Of a stretch of DNA of 64,000 nucleotides, positions 53,044-63,436 are shown piece after piece. Origin of the DNA: an uncultured Alistipes sp. Lineage in GTDB: Bacteria > Bacteroidota > Bacteroidia > Bacteroidales > Rikenellaceae. The notes below the pieces were generated by a model, which saw only the letters and a program-made list of their open reading frames with translations, searched no databases and was not told the origin of the DNA. The position numbers and the translations under genes were made by a program. The DNA is taken from NCBI GenBank assembly GCA_944326855.1, contig CALVFO010000010.1, forward strand, positions 1 to 64,000, in the 5' to 3' direction. How positions within the stretch are numbered: position 1 is the first letter of the stretch; every line of letters begins with the position of its first letter.

Positions 53044-54582
53044 CTATTCCGAGGCGGGAATCCCTAACGTTTCGATGGCTCGGTCGAGTCGGCGCAAGGT
53101 TTCTTCCTTTCCGATGAATTCGCAGATCGAATAGAGATTCGGACCCGAACTTTCGCCGACCAGTGCCAGGCGGAACGAGTTCATGACCTTACCCATGGGA
53201 TATTCCCGACTCAGGATCCAGTCATGTACCAGCGGTTCGGTGTGAGCCTGCGAAAAATCGTTGACCTCAGCCAACAGGGCCCGCAGCTCGACGATATGGC
53301 TCGGAATGTCTCCTTTCCAGAATTTGGAAACGGCTTTGGGCGCGTATTCCGTAGGGGCGACGAACAGGAAATGCGACAAGTCCCAGAATTCATTGACAAA
53401 CGTAGCCCGGTCCTTAATCAGACCGGCAGCTTGAGCGGCTTTTTCGGGTGTGGTTTCCAGGCCGTGTTCTCGGAGAATCGGCAGGAACAAGGCTCCTAAT
53501 TCTTCATCGGAACGGGCTTTGAGGTATTGGGCGTTGAACCAGCGGGCCTTTTCGGGGTTGAAGTGAGCGCCGCTTTTGCTGACGCGTTCCAGACTGAAAG
53601 CCGCGATGAGTTCGTCCATGGAGAAGATTTCCTGTTCGGTACCGGGGTTCCAGCCCAGCAGGGCCAGCAAGTTGACGAAGGCTTCTGGAAAATATCCGTC
53701 TTCACGGTAACCGCGCGATACTTCTCCGGTCGGAGAGGTCCATTTCAACGGGAAGACCGGAAAGCCCATTTTGTCTCCGTCGCGTTTGCTGAGTTTGCCG
53801 CCGCCGCCGGGTTTGAGCAGCAGGGGCAGGTGGGCAAATTCGGGTTGGGTGTCGCTCCATCCGAAGGCCCGGTAAAGCAGGTAGTGTAACGGCAGGGACG
53901 GCAGCCACTCTTCGCCCCGGATGACATGGGTGATCTCCATCAGGTGGTCGTCCACGATATTGGCCAGGTGATAGGTGGGCAGGGCGTCGGCCGATTTATA
54001 GAGCACTTTGTCGTCCAGCGTGGAGGTGTTGACCACCACTTCGTCCCGGATCAGGTCGTGCATGCGGACCTCTTCGTTTTCGGGCATCTTGAAACGGATG
54101 ACCCATTGATCGCCCCGATCGAGGCGCGTTTTGACCTCTTCGGGACTCAGAGCCAGCGAAGTGGCCAGCCGAGTGCGTACCGTATAGTTATAGGCGAAGG
54201 TTTCGCCCCGGCTTTCGAATTCGGACCGGATGGCGGCCAGTTCTTCGGGGGTGTCGAATGCGTAGTAAGCGTCGCCCGATTCGACCAGTTGCAAAGCGTA
54301 TTTGAGGTAGATTTCGCGCCGTTCGCTTTGGCGATACGGAGCGTGCGGGCCTCCCTGTTCGATGCCTTCGTCGATGGTGATGCCGCACCATTTCAACGCT
54401 TCGAGGATGTAGGCTTCGGCTCCCGGAACGAATCGTTGGGAGTCGGTGTCTTCGATGCGCAGGATGAAATCACCGCCCTGCTGGCGGGCAAACAGATAGT
54501 TATACAAAGCGGTGCGTACGCCCCCCATGTGGAGCGGACCGGTGGGACTGGGTGCGAAACGGACCCTAACTTTTCTTGCCAT
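53044..54582 (-). CDS. gltX: Glutamyl-tRNA synthetase
   Basis: 512 residues from the ATG at 54582 ([15 protein letters not shown]); an ATG 11 codons further up adds nothing conserved. Class I signatures: [11 protein letters not shown] at 11-21 (HIGH) and GKLSKRDGD (KMSKS) around 250. The anticodon-binding C-terminal domain is of normal length. It charges tRNA-Glu. No Gln-specific features such as the GlnRS beta-barrel are present, so it is GluRS. Single gene with a strong terminator. Confidence 0.96.
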   Translation of the reverse strand: MARKVRVRFAPSPTGPLHMGGVRTALYNYLFARQQGGDFILRIEDTDSQRFVPGAEAYILEALKWCGITIDEGIEQGGPHAPYRQSERREIYLKYALQLVESGDAYYAFDTPEELAAIRSEFESRGETFAYNYTVRTRLATSLALSPEEVKTRLDRGDQWVIRFKMPENEEVRMHDLIRDEVVVNTSTLDDKVLYKSADALPTYHLANIVDDHLMEITHVIRGEEWLPSLPLHYLLYRAFGWSDTQPEFAHLPLLLKPGGGGKLSKRDGDKMGFPVFPLKWTSPTGEVSRGYREDGYFPEAFVNLLALLGWNPGTEQEIFSMDELIAAFSLERVSKSGAHFNPEKARWFNAQYLKARSDEELGALFLPILREHGLETTPEKAAQAAGLIKDRATFVNEFWDLSHFLFVAPTEYAPKAVSKFWKGDIPSHIVELRALLAEVNDFSQAHTEPLVHDWILSREYPMGKVMNSFRLALVGESSGPNLYSICEFIGKEETLRRLDRAIETLGIPASE

Positions 54583-54845
54583 GAAAATGCGAACTATATA
54601 TGGGTTGTTGAACACGAAGAAACGGCTGCATGCGCTTCTCTTCGAGGGTTATTTCGTAACATATTCGAGGCAGACGGTGATACTCGCCTTCTCGTTTTGG
54701 AAGCTCTGGAGGTATAGGCCCTTCCAGCGGTCCAGATTTCGTTCGAGTTGGCTTCCGTGATCTGGAAGATTCCCAAACGACCGTTGATCAGCCGATTCAG
54801 TCGGACTTTCGATGGACGGGCCCTGCCAGACATTCTTTTACGCAA

Positions 54846-55943
54846 TCAGACGTTGAACAGGAAGTGCATGATGTCACCGTCCTGCACGACGTATTCCTTG
54901 CCTTCGATGGCGATCTTGCCGGCTTCACGGCAGGCTTTTTCCGAGCCCAGGGCGACGTAGTCGTCGTATTTGATCACCTCGGCCCGGATAAATCCCCGTT
55001 CGAAGTCGGTGTGGATGATGCCGGCGGCCTGAGGCGCCTTGATCCCCTTTTTGTAGGTCCAGGCCCGGGTTTCGTCGGGGCCGGTGGTGAAGTAGGTTTC
55101 CAGTTCCAGCAGATCGTAAGCCGAACGGATCAGCCGACTGACACCCGATTCATGCAAACCTGCCTCTTCGAGGAACATCTGGCGTTCTTCGTAGGTTTCC
55201 AGTTCGGCAATGTCGGCTTCCAGAGCGGCCGCTACGATCAATAACTGGGCGTTTTCATGCGCAATAGCTTGACGGACAGCCTCTACGTGGGCGTTCCCGG
55301 TGGTGGCGCTGGCTTCATCCACGTTGCAGACATACAGAACCGGTTTGTTGGTGAGCAGTTGCAGCTCGCGGGCCAGTTTCAGGTCTTCTTTGTCCACTTC
55401 CACGGTACGGGCGCTGAGCCCCTGTTCGAGTGCCGTTTTGTAGCGAAGAAGCAGTTCGTAAAGTCGTTTGGCGGTCTTGTCACCCGTAACGGCCTGTTTT
55501 TGCACCTTGTTGATGCGGCTTTCGACCGTTTCGAGGTCTTTGAGCTGCAGTTCGGTGTCGATGATTTCCTTGTCGCGTACCGGATTCACCGTACCGTCCA
55601 CGTGGGTGATGTTGTCGTTTTCGAAGCAACGCAATACATGGATAATGGCATCCGTTTCTCGAATGTTGCCTAAAAACTTATTGCCGAGACCTTCCCCTTT
55701 GGAGGCGCCTTTGACCAGACCGGCGATGTCGACAATTTCGATCGTCGTGGGAATCAACTTTTTGGGGTTGTCGATCTCGGCCAACTTGATCAGCCGATCG
55801 TCGGGAACGGTGATGACCCCTACGTTGGGTTCTATGGTGCAGAAAGGAAAATTCGCCGCCTGAGCCCGTGCATTCGACAGGCAGTTGAACAAGGTCGATT
55901 TACCGACGTTGGGCAGGCCGACGATTCCGCATTGAAGTGCCAT
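54846..55943 (-). CDS. ychF: Redox-regulated ATPase/GTPase YchF
   Basis: 365 residues. G1 GLPNVGKS at 9-16, switch region NFPFCTIEPN, G3 DIAGLVKGASKGEGLGN (the YchF hallmark), and the NVDE-like G4 in CNVDEA, which differs from NKxD and explains the ATP preference of the family. The C-terminal TGS domain ends KEYVVQDGDIMHFLFNV. An Obg-family translation-associated protein of the cytoplasm. It is divergent from the lipoprotein operon to its right. Confidence 0.96.
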   Translation of the reverse strand: MALQCGIVGLPNVGKSTLFNCLSNARAQAANFPFCTIEPNVGVITVPDDRLIKLAEIDNPKKLIPTTIEIVDIAGLVKGASKGEGLGNKFLGNIRETDAIIHVLRCFENDNITHVDGTVNPVRDKEIIDTELQLKDLETVESRINKVQKQAVTGDKTAKRLYELLLRYKTALEQGLSARTVEVDKEDLKLARELQLLTNKPVLYVCNVDEASATTGNAHVEAVRQAIAHENAQLLIVAAALEADIAELETYEERQMFLEEAGLHESGVSRLIRSAYDLLELETYFTTGPDETRAWTYKKGIKAPQAAGIIHTDFERGFIRAEVIKYDDYVALGSEKACREAGKIAIEGKEYVVQDGDIMHFLFNV

Positions 55944-56063
55944 ATTGGTGAGTGATTAATGTTGACGCCGCAAAGATAACGATTTATTGACAGAATGAGT
56001 GATTTCCCGGCGGTAAAACATCTCCTGCCAGGAGACCTCCTTGCGGGGATATATTCTTTTGCG

Positions 56064-56071
56064 TATCTTTG
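56064..56071 (+). promoter_or_regulatory. Promoter -7 box of the lipoprotein-DUF5723-dgkA-PAP2 operon
   Basis: TATCTTTG, 43 bases before the ATG at 56115, with CTTG about 20 bases upstream as a weak -33 box. Confidence 0.6.
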
Positions 56072-56114
56072 CCCTGCCTGCTTTTGGGCGTATCCCAACA
56101 AAATTTTCATACGA

Positions 56115-57851
56115 ATGTTTCCCCTTTTTTCGCATGATGGCTGGAGACGTGCGGGCATGTTTGCTTGCTGTCTGGCTTTGATTTCCTGTGTCGATTCGGA
56201 TTACGATTTACGGGATGAGATCGATATGAGTGTCGGCATCGGGGGAGATTATCTGGCTCTTCCACTCGGAAATACCGAGTTGATTTCTCTGAAAAAGATT
56301 ATCAAAACAGAAAACTCCGATTTACTTCAGACGGATGCTTCGGGAAATTATCGGCTGTTGCAACAGGATGACATCTCGGTGGAGAGCGCTCCGCTCGAGC
56401 CGGTGACGCTGCACGTGAATCCACATCGGTTCGATCCCATGCGGTTGGATTTCGACCGGGAAACGGGTCCTCTTCCGGAGCTTCCTTCCGGTACCGTTCC
56501 CGCGGTATGGATCGAGGAGGAGTCCCTGGAACAGATCGATGCTTCGTTACCGACTCAGGTGAAAGCGCTTGAATGGATGCAGTTTCAGAATGAGGTCCAT
56601 GCCGTGCTGCAGATCCGGGCGGACGGCTCGTCTTCGGCGGTACGTAAGTTGAAATTCGACGGATTGAAATTGATTTTCCCGGATTATGTTGCTTTGACCG
56701 AAACCGGAACGTCGGAAATCTCCCTTTATGACGAATTTGCCCTGGTCGACGGGTATGTGCGTCAATTCGGGATCGAACGTCTGGCATTCGAGCACAATCC
56801 GGTGACGGAGTCTCATCTTCGTTTGGAGGTGCCGGTACGTTTGGAAGGACAGATTGCCGCATCGGAAATGGCTCCGGGGGCGACGGAACCCGGTCAGGTC
56901 GTTTTGAATGCGGTGTTGACGCTCTCCGATATGCCTGTGGGTCTGATTCAGGGACAAGTCGATCCTCAGCTTGAAGAGACCTATCATCAGGTCGACCTGA
57001 CGGATATACCGCAATTTCTGCAGGACGAGGATGTGGTGTTCGATATACAGCCGAGTTTGGCCGTGCAGGGTAAAAATACCTTGGGTATGGCGTTGAATAT
57101 CGATTGGTTGGCCGTTCCCTTCCGGAATGGAGAACCGATTTCGGAAGGGACCAATGAGGTGGTCTTCTCGATGGATGCTTCGCCCGTGCCGGGAGAGGTG
57201 GCCGTCTCGCGTTTGTGGTTGTCCGCTACGGAAGAAGCCATGCCGGAAGGATATCGTTACGTAGAGGCTTTGCGTTTGCCGCATTTGTTGCGCAAGGTGC
57301 CGGACCGGATCGATTTTGCGTTTCGGGTATCGCCCGATATGTCACGACCTCAGCTTCTGGATTTGAGTTTGGAACGCTATCCGTTGGAGATGAGTTATGA
57401 ACTGAATATTCCCTTGAGTTTCGGCCCTTCGCTTCAATTGCTGTATCGGGATACGATACGGGACCTGCAAAGCGATATCGGAGAGCTGTTGGATAAACTG
57501 ACCAGCCTGGAGATCTCTTCCGAGGCGACCAGTACGATTCCTTTGGAGTTGCAGTGTCGGTTGATTCCGGTGAATGTTGATTTGTCTCCCTTGGAGGGTG
57601 TCGAAGTATCGACGCCGGCCTCCATTCAGCCCGGAGGACGCCAGGGAGAGGCCGTACAGTCCCCGTTCGAGGTTACGATTCGGGAAACGGTGGCGGGCTC
57701 GTTGGCTGCTTTGGACGGCCTGATTCTGGAAGTGACGGGGAAAGGCAATGAATCCATTGCTCATGTACCCCTCAACGATGCTCAATATTTGCAGTTTACC
57801 ATGCAGTGCAGAATCCCCGGCGGATTGCATCTGGATATGGACGATTTGTAA
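56115..57851 (+). CDS. Large exported lipoprotein of unknown function
   Basis: 578 residues from the ATG at 56115, which lies after the promoter box; the open frame 40 codons up includes that box. Lipobox L-I-S-C-V-D at about residue 24-29; the acid residues after Cys (D-S-D-Y-D-L) suit surface export. The protein is beta-rich throughout with repeated patterns such as LRLEVPVRLEGQI and MSYELNIPLSFGPSLQLLYRDTI, and a short helix LQSDIGELLDKL near 455, like a set of Ig-type or lipid-transfer-like domains. No named family recognised. It is 32 bases ahead of the DUF5723 gene, a pairing that suggests a joint outer-membrane role. Confidence 0.75.
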   Translation: MFPLFSHDGWRRAGMFACCLALISCVDSDYDLRDEIDMSVGIGGDYLALPLGNTELISLKKIIKTENSDLLQTDASGNYRLLQQDDISVESAPLEPVTLHVNPHRFDPMRLDFDRETGPLPELPSGTVPAVWIEEESLEQIDASLPTQVKALEWMQFQNEVHAVLQIRADGSSSAVRKLKFDGLKLIFPDYVALTETGTSEISLYDEFALVDGYVRQFGIERLAFEHNPVTESHLRLEVPVRLEGQIAASEMAPGATEPGQVVLNAVLTLSDMPVGLIQGQVDPQLEETYHQVDLTDIPQFLQDEDVVFDIQPSLAVQGKNTLGMALNIDWLAVPFRNGEPISEGTNEVVFSMDASPVPGEVAVSRLWLSATEEAMPEGYRYVEALRLPHLLRKVPDRIDFAFRVSPDMSRPQLLDLSLERYPLEMSYELNIPLSFGPSLQLLYRDTIRDLQSDIGELLDKLTSLEISSEATSTIPLELQCRLIPVNVDLSPLEGVEVSTPASIQPGGRQGEAVQSPFEVTIRETVAGSLAALDGLILEVTGKGNESIAHVPLNDAQYLQFTMQCRIPGGLHLDMDDL

Positions 57852-57883
57852 TTCACCCTTTGATCTTTAAGCCGAAAATACTT

Positions 57884-59305
57884 ATGAAACGTACGATATT
57901 ATGGGGACTGTTTGTTCTGCTGTCGGCTTTTACGGCCGGGGCGCAAACGTTGCGATCGTCCTATTTTTTGAGCAGCATGCCCATGCGGCATAAACTGAAT
58001 CCCGCTTTGGTCAGCGATCGGGGCTACATCAGCGTGCCCGGGGTGGGAAATGTCATGGCCGATGTGCATTCCAATATGAGTATAACTTCGTTTCTCTATC
58101 CGCAGAACGGAGGTTTGACTACCTTTATGAATCCGACCATTTCGGCTGCCGATTTTTTGGCAAGTATCTCCGGAGGGAATGCCCTGAAAGCCGATGTGGA
58201 TGTGACCTTGCTTTCTACGGGATTTTATGGAAAGAAAGGCTTTACCACCATCGATATCAGCACTCGGTCGATGAGTGACGTCTATGCTCCGGGCGAGTTG
58301 TTCCGGTTCATGAAGCTGGGCGTCGATCAGGCGGGAGGGAGCCATTATCGGATCGATAATCTGACGGTACAGAGCGATAATTACATCGAATTGGCCGTGG
58401 GACATGCTCATCCCATCGGGGAGAGGCTGGTGATCGGAGCCAAACTCAAAGGATTGATCGGCGGAGCCAGTCTTCGGGCCCGGATCGACCGGATGGATGT
58501 TTCGCTGAGTGACGAGCGCTGGCTGATCGATGCCAACGGCGTGCTGGATGCCTCGGCCAAGGGCGCTTCTTTCAAATACGATGAACAGGGACGAATCAAT
58601 GGTCTCGATTGGCATTCGCCCGGACCGACAGGTTGGGGATTGGGCCTTGACTTGGGGATGGTATACCGTTTTGATGACCGTTGGTTGTTGTCGGCCGGGA
58701 TAACCGATCTGGGCTTTATTCGCTGGAACCATAATCTGCGGGGCGAAACCCTGAACGAGCCTTTTCTATTCGAGGGTTTTCAGAATATTGCCGTAGGAAA
58801 TGACAGCCAATCCGAATCGATTCAGGATCAGTGGTATACTTTGCGCGAAGATCTGAAGGACCTGCTGAATTTCTATGAAGGCGAGGCTCCCCGGAGTCGA
58901 ACCCGGATGCTGAAAACGACCCTTCATGTCGGCGGTGAATACGCGATTCTGGATCGGAAAATTTCGTTTGGGTTGCTGTCGACTACCCGCTTCGGGCTGA
59001 CGCGCATTTGGACCGAAGCGATGGGATCGGTCAATTTCCGACCGGCTCGTTGGTTCAATGTCGTGCTGACGGCTTCGGCCTCCAATTACGGAACTTCGTG
59101 GGGATGGTTGCTCAACTTTGCGCCCAAAGGAATCAATTTCTTTTTGGGAACCGACCATATGGTTACTCGTTTCACCCCGCAGTATATTCCGAAAGGAAGG
59201 GCTTCGGCCGTCTTCAATTTCGGGTTGAATGTGCCGATCGGAGTTCGGCATGACGCGCAGATGCGGCGGGATCCCTGGCGTCGGGGCGGCGTCTGGAAAC
59301 CGTAA
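57884..59305 (+). CDS. DUF5723 family outer-membrane protein
   Basis: 473 residues from the ATG at 57884. Signal peptide ends A-G-A-Q-T. The mature start RSSYFLSSMPMRHKLNPAL is the DUF5723 hallmark (strand, then a N-P-A motif), followed by a long series of amphipathic beta strands (YIELAVGHAHPIGERLVIGAKL, WGLGLDLGMVYRF), which predict a FadL/PorV-like barrel. Function unknown; related PorV/PorQ-like barrels serve type IX secretion, but this family has not been shown to. It lies between the lipoprotein gene and dgkA. Confidence 0.85.
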   Translation: MKRTILWGLFVLLSAFTAGAQTLRSSYFLSSMPMRHKLNPALVSDRGYISVPGVGNVMADVHSNMSITSFLYPQNGGLTTFMNPTISAADFLASISGGNALKADVDVTLLSTGFYGKKGFTTIDISTRSMSDVYAPGELFRFMKLGVDQAGGSHYRIDNLTVQSDNYIELAVGHAHPIGERLVIGAKLKGLIGGASLRARIDRMDVSLSDERWLIDANGVLDASAKGASFKYDEQGRINGLDWHSPGPTGWGLGLDLGMVYRFDDRWLLSAGITDLGFIRWNHNLRGETLNEPFLFEGFQNIAVGNDSQSESIQDQWYTLREDLKDLLNFYEGEAPRSRTRMLKTTLHVGGEYAILDRKISFGLLSTTRFGLTRIWTEAMGSVNFRPARWFNVVLTASASNYGTSWGWLLNFAPKGINFFLGTDHMVTRFTPQYIPKGRASAVFNFGLNVPIGVRHDAQMRRDPWRRGGVWKP

Positions 59306-59363
59306 AATGATTATCTTTAAACCGACGTGACGTAGTGAAAGCGTCCGGTAAAATGAACGAGAT

Positions 59364-59744
59364 ATGGCCTCTTCTCGCAAACCTTTCAAAACGACCCTGT
59401 ATAATTTCCGGTATGCCTTCCGGGGGGTGGGGATTCTTTTCCGCGATGAACGAAATGCGTGGATTCATTTGACGGCAGCCCTTATTGTGACGCTTCTGGG
59501 GGCTTTCCTGGGATTGTCCCGAACCGAATGGATGATCGTGGTGATGGTCATTGCGGTGGTCATTGCCGCCGAAGCGTTCAATTCGGCGCTGGAACGTTTG
59601 TGCGATCGAGTCTCCGCCGAGTACCATCCGCTGATCGGTCAGGCCAAGGATTTGGCGGCGGGAGCCGTGTTGATTACGGCCATAGGAGCAGCGCTGGTGG
59701 GTTTGATTCTGTTTGTTCCCAAAATTTATGCCTGCTTTTTATGA
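59364..59744 (+). CDS. Diacylglycerol/undecaprenol kinase family protein
   Basis: 126 residues, the size of DgkA. Three membrane helices after a basic amphipathic start; the active-site signature EAFNSALERLCDRV and IGQAKDLAAGAVL is complete, with E-A-x-N-x-A-x-E and K-D-x-A-A. In Gram-negative bacteria the family phosphorylates diacylglycerol, in Gram-positive ones undecaprenol. The overlap by four bases with a PAP2 phosphatase gene makes a lipid-phosphate cycle likely: one enzyme adds, the other removes the phosphate. Confidence 0.93.
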   Translation: MASSRKPFKTTLYNFRYAFRGVGILFRDERNAWIHLTAALIVTLLGAFLGLSRTEWMIVVMVIAVVIAAEAFNSALERLCDRVSAEYHPLIGQAKDLAAGAVLITAIGAALVGLILFVPKIYACFL

Positions 59745-60283
59745 GAGCTCTTTGGATTGTATGCTGTTTGTGTCTGTTGTCCCAACTTTCGCAGGCTCAG
59801 TCTTATCATAAAGGCGTAAGAATTTCGGGGGATGTTTTGGCGGCCGGATTGCCGGTGGCGGCTTTGGTGACGACGCTGGTGGAAAAGGACTATCAGGGGA
59901 CCAAACAGTTGGTCTTTTCCGGTGTTTCGGCGGCGGCCGTGACCTATCTTCTTAAAGCGACCGTTAAGAAGGAGCGTCCGGATGGCAGCAATTTTCATTC
60001 ATTCCCTTCGGCGCATTCGGCGGCAGCGTTTGCCGGAGCCACTTTCCTGCAGCGGCGTTACGGGTGGAAATTCGGGGTTCCGGCTTATGTGCTTTCGACG
60101 TATGTGGCCTGGAGCCGGGTATACGCCAAAAAACACGATGTGTGGGACGTGACGGCCGGGGCAGCCATCGGTGCGGCTGCCAGTTTGATCTTTACGCGGC
60201 CTTTTGCGAAGAAACATCATCTGGTGCTCTCTCCGGTGATGATCGACGATAAGGCCGGTTTGTATGCCTCCTTTACTTTTTGA
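59741..60283 (+). CDS. PAP2-family lipid phosphatase
   Basis: 180 residues from ATG 59741, inside the end of dgkA (ATGA overlap); the longer frame upstream is antisense-type shadow. N-terminal signal ending S-Q-A-Q-S. The phosphatase motifs are present: K-x6-R-P (KKERPDG), P-S-A-H-S at FPSAHS, and S-R-V-x5-H-x3-D (SRVYAKKHDVWD). It has fewer helices than a full inner-membrane PgpB, closer to periplasmic or outer-membrane LpxE/PhoN-like forms. It probably dephosphorylates a lipid phosphate such as undecaprenyl diphosphate or phosphatidate. Confidence 0.9.
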   Translation: MRALWIVCCLCLLSQLSQAQSYHKGVRISGDVLAAGLPVAALVTTLVEKDYQGTKQLVFSGVSAAAVTYLLKATVKKERPDGSNFHSFPSAHSAAAFAGATFLQRRYGWKFGVPAYVLSTYVAWSRVYAKKHDVWDVTAGAAIGAAASLIFTRPFAKKHHLVLSPVMIDDKAGLYASFTF

Positions 60284-60430
60284 GCCATGAAGGGTCCGGG
60301 ACCGACGTGTGTGACCGATCGGGCCTTAATGTCTGTTGCTCAAACGATTGCTTATACGACGCTTCAAACGATGTGAGTGGGAAAGCAACCGCTTGGGGTG
60401 TGGACCTGAATGCAGTGAATGGGGGTAGAC

Positions 60431-61882
60431 TCAATCCGCCAGTTCGGATACACCGGCTTCGAACCGGGTTCTTCGCAAACGCATGTACCAGTAAGCCAAA
60501 GCCCAGACTCCGATCGTCAATACGAGGGCAATACCGAATCCGGTGCTGAACGAAAAATGCAATCCTTCGGGCGCAATCAGAATATAGGTACAGATCACCA
60601 GTGTCATGAATATCGCCGGCAACAGGGCGATGATGCAGTTTTTACGGTGAATATACAGGTAAACTGCCACGGTCCACAGACAGATGGTGGCCAGGGTCTG
60701 GTTCAGCCAGGCGAAGTATTTCCAGACCACGTCGAATTGCATCAGGGTGATGGCGAATCCGGCAATGAACAGGGGAATACTGATATAGAGTCGTTTTTTG
60801 ATCGAACGTTGTTCGAGGTGCAGAAAATCTGCGGCGATCAGACGTGCGCAACGAAAAGCCGAGTCTCCGCTGGTGATCGGCGCCACGACGACACCCAGCA
60901 AGGCCAGAATGGCTCCTACTCGTCCTAAGGTGGTATTGGTGATTTCGTTGACGGCCCAGGCCGCATTATTGCCCTGTTCCGCCATGATGGCATTGAGTTC
61001 CGGTGTGCCGCCCCAGAACGCCATGCCGATTGCGGCCCAGATCATGGCGATGATCGATTCGGCGATCATCGCACCGAAAAAGACGGGGCGTCCCTGGCGT
61101 TGGTTGGTCACACAACGGGCCATCAGCGGTGATTGAGTGGCATGAAAGCCGGATACCGCTCCGCAGGCGATGGTGATGAATAAGGTGGGGAAGATGGGGA
61201 AGAGTTCGGCGTCGGTTTTGAAGTTGCGCCAGTTTTCCGGACTCAGTTCCGGAATCGCATAGGGCCCGAAGAACAGAACTCCGAGGATGCCCAGTGCCAT
61301 GATAAACAGAGCGGCTCCGAAAATGGGGTAGAATCGTCCGATGATTTTGTCGATGGGCAGCAGGGTAGCCAGGATGTAATAGATCAGGATAACCCATACC
61401 CACAGGTTTTGACTCAGGGAGGTCATGGTATGAAGAATGCCGGCAGGTCCCACCAGAAACACGGCTCCGACCAGCACCATCAGAAACAGGGTGATACCCC
61501 GCATGATTTGTTTAACGGGCAGACCCAGGTAGTGTCCGACGATTTCCGGGAAACTCAGGCCCTGCATTTTCAGGGAAAGCATCCCCGAAGCGTAATCGTG
61601 CATGGCACCGATAAAAATGCCTCCGAGCGTAATCCACAGGAATGCAACCGGGCCATACATGGCCCCCAGCAAGGCCCCGAAGATCGGACCCAGACCGGCG
61701 ATGTTGAGCAGTTGGATCAGGAAGGTTTTCCACATCGGCATCGGCAGGTAGTCTACCCCGTCGTAATGGGTTTTACAAGGAGTTTCGCACGAGGGATCGG
61801 CCTCAAAGAGTCTTTCGAGGTATTTCCCATACGTGAAATAGGAACCTATCAATAAACCGAGACAAAGAATAAATGTAATCAT
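60431..61882 (-). CDS. CstA-family carbon starvation/peptide transporter
   Basis: 483 residues with about 13 hydrophobic helices, shorter than the 700-residue E. coli CstA and matching the compact Bacteroidota form. Landmarks: the first-helix start GSYFTYGKYLERLF, HYDGVDYLPMPMWKTFLIQLLNIAGLGPIFGA, GGIFIGAMHDYASGMLS and GFHATQSPLMARC. CstA proteins take up pyruvate or peptides. It lies next to a sodium symporter gene on the same strand, 140 bases downstream of it. Confidence 0.93.
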   Translation of the reverse strand: MITFILCLGLLIGSYFTYGKYLERLFEADPSCETPCKTHYDGVDYLPMPMWKTFLIQLLNIAGLGPIFGALLGAMYGPVAFLWITLGGIFIGAMHDYASGMLSLKMQGLSFPEIVGHYLGLPVKQIMRGITLFLMVLVGAVFLVGPAGILHTMTSLSQNLWVWVILIYYILATLLPIDKIIGRFYPIFGAALFIMALGILGVLFFGPYAIPELSPENWRNFKTDAELFPIFPTLFITIACGAVSGFHATQSPLMARCVTNQRQGRPVFFGAMIAESIIAMIWAAIGMAFWGGTPELNAIMAEQGNNAAWAVNEITNTTLGRVGAILALLGVVVAPITSGDSAFRCARLIAADFLHLEQRSIKKRLYISIPLFIAGFAITLMQFDVVWKYFAWLNQTLATICLWTVAVYLYIHRKNCIIALLPAIFMTLVICTYILIAPEGLHFSFSTGFGIALVLTIGVWALAYWYMRLRRTRFEAGVSELAD

Positions 61883-62023
61883 GAGTCAAAATTTACCGCA
61901 AGAAAATTAGGGTAAATCTTTTGACCGCCGATTTTTCATTTCGGAAAATCTACGATACCCAAACTGTCCTGTTTTTTTCTCTTTGTCAGGCAGTTTGCTC
62001 GGGAAAAGGCGGGATCGGAACGG

Positions 62024-63367
62024 TTAGAAGAGTCCGATCAGGCTGAAAAATAGCAGCAGAATGACCACCGGAATCACGAAACGGATCAAGAAGCGGACGA
62101 TCGGGAAGAGTTTCAGGCCGAATCGTTGTTGACTGGTAAGTTCGTTTTTGAATTTAGCGGGATCAAGTACCCAACCCGTAAAGATTACGATCAACAAACC
62201 ACCCAACGGCATCATGATGTTGGAAGACAGGGAGTCGAAAGCATCGAAAAGGTTGTGACCGAGGATTGTCAGATTGGAACCGGGCATCCGGGAGAGGGCG
62301 CACAGGGTCGAGGTGATGATGGTGGTGATGCCTACCAGAATGACGGCTTTGTGACGTCCCATTCGCATTTCTTCGGAGAAGTAGGCGGTGCTGACTTCGA
62401 ACAAGGATATGGAGGAGGTGATGGCGGCCAGGAACAGCAGGGTGAAGAAGATGATCGAAATGAAGTATCCTCCGGTCATTTGGGCGAAGATGTTGGGCAG
62501 GGTCAGGAAGACCAGTTCGGGTCCGGAGGTGGGGCTGATCCCGAATGAAAAGACGGCCGGGAAAATGGCCAGTCCCGAAAGAATGGCTACGGTGACGTCG
62601 GAGACGGCGACCATGCCCGCCACCTTGAACATGTTTTCATTTTTCTTGATGTAGGAACCGTAGGTAATCATACATCCCATGCCGAGACTCATCGAAAAGA
62701 ACGATTGTCCCAAGGCTTGCAGAATGGTGCTTCCGGTGACTTTGCTGAAGTCGGGTTTGAGCAGGAAGGTGATGCCTTCCCGGAAGGCCGGCAGGGTCAT
62801 CGAATTGATGACCAGCCCGATGAGCAATGCTACGAACAGCGGCATCAGGATTTTGCTGTATCGTTCGATTCCTTTTTCGATTCCCGACAGGACGATTACG
62901 GCCGTGGCGGCGATGAAAATGATGGCCCAGGTGATGGGTTTCCATCCGCTGTCGACGAAAGCTGAAAAATTGGCGCTGATTTCGGCTGGACTTTTCCCGG
63001 CAAAGTTGTTCAGCAGCGATTCCTTGATAAAGTCGAGGGCCCAGCCGGCAATGACGCTGTAAAAGGAGAGAATCACGAAAGAACAGATAATCCCCATGTA
63101 TCCGACCCATTTCCATTGGGTGCCGGGAGCGAGTTTCTGAAAAGCCCGTTTGGAATTACGTTTGGTATTGCGTCCCAGGGTGAATTCCGAAAGCATGATG
63201 GGAATCGAAATCAGCAGGCTGATCGAAATATAGATCAGAATGAAAGCTGCGCCTCCGTTTTCACCGGCTACATATGGAAAGCGCCAGATATTTCCCAGCC
63301 CGATGACTGAACCACCTACAGCGGCCACGACACCGAACCGGCTGCTGAATGAACCTCTTTTTCCCAT
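62024..63367 (-). CDS. Sodium-dependent neurotransmitter-type transporter (SNF/NSS family)
   Basis: 447 residues with eleven to twelve helices. Helix 1 has the sodium-site signature GLGNIWRFPYVAGENGGAAF; the second half keeps TSSISLFEVSTAYFSEE. LeuT-fold symporter that usually imports amino acids (leucine, tyrosine, tryptophan) with sodium; substrate not evident. Upstream of the CstA gene, so both may form a nutrient-uptake unit, although 141 bases separate them and a hairpin (about 61959-61993) lies between. Confidence 0.93.
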   Translation of the reverse strand: MGKRGSFSSRFGVVAAVGGSVIGLGNIWRFPYVAGENGGAAFILIYISISLLISIPIMLSEFTLGRNTKRNSKRAFQKLAPGTQWKWVGYMGIICSFVILSFYSVIAGWALDFIKESLLNNFAGKSPAEISANFSAFVDSGWKPITWAIIFIAATAVIVLSGIEKGIERYSKILMPLFVALLIGLVINSMTLPAFREGITFLLKPDFSKVTGSTILQALGQSFFSMSLGMGCMITYGSYIKKNENMFKVAGMVAVSDVTVAILSGLAIFPAVFSFGISPTSGPELVFLTLPNIFAQMTGGYFISIIFFTLLFLAAITSSISLFEVSTAYFSEEMRMGRHKAVILVGITTIITSTLCALSRMPGSNLTILGHNLFDAFDSLSSNIMMPLGGLLIVIFTGWVLDPAKFKNELTSQQRFGLKLFPIVRFLIRFVIPVVILLLFFSLIGLF

Positions 63368-63436
63368 TATTTTTCAGTATCTTTACGGCTTGTTAAGTCG
63401 AGTTAGTGCCCGCAAGATACGCAATTTGTTAAAAAA

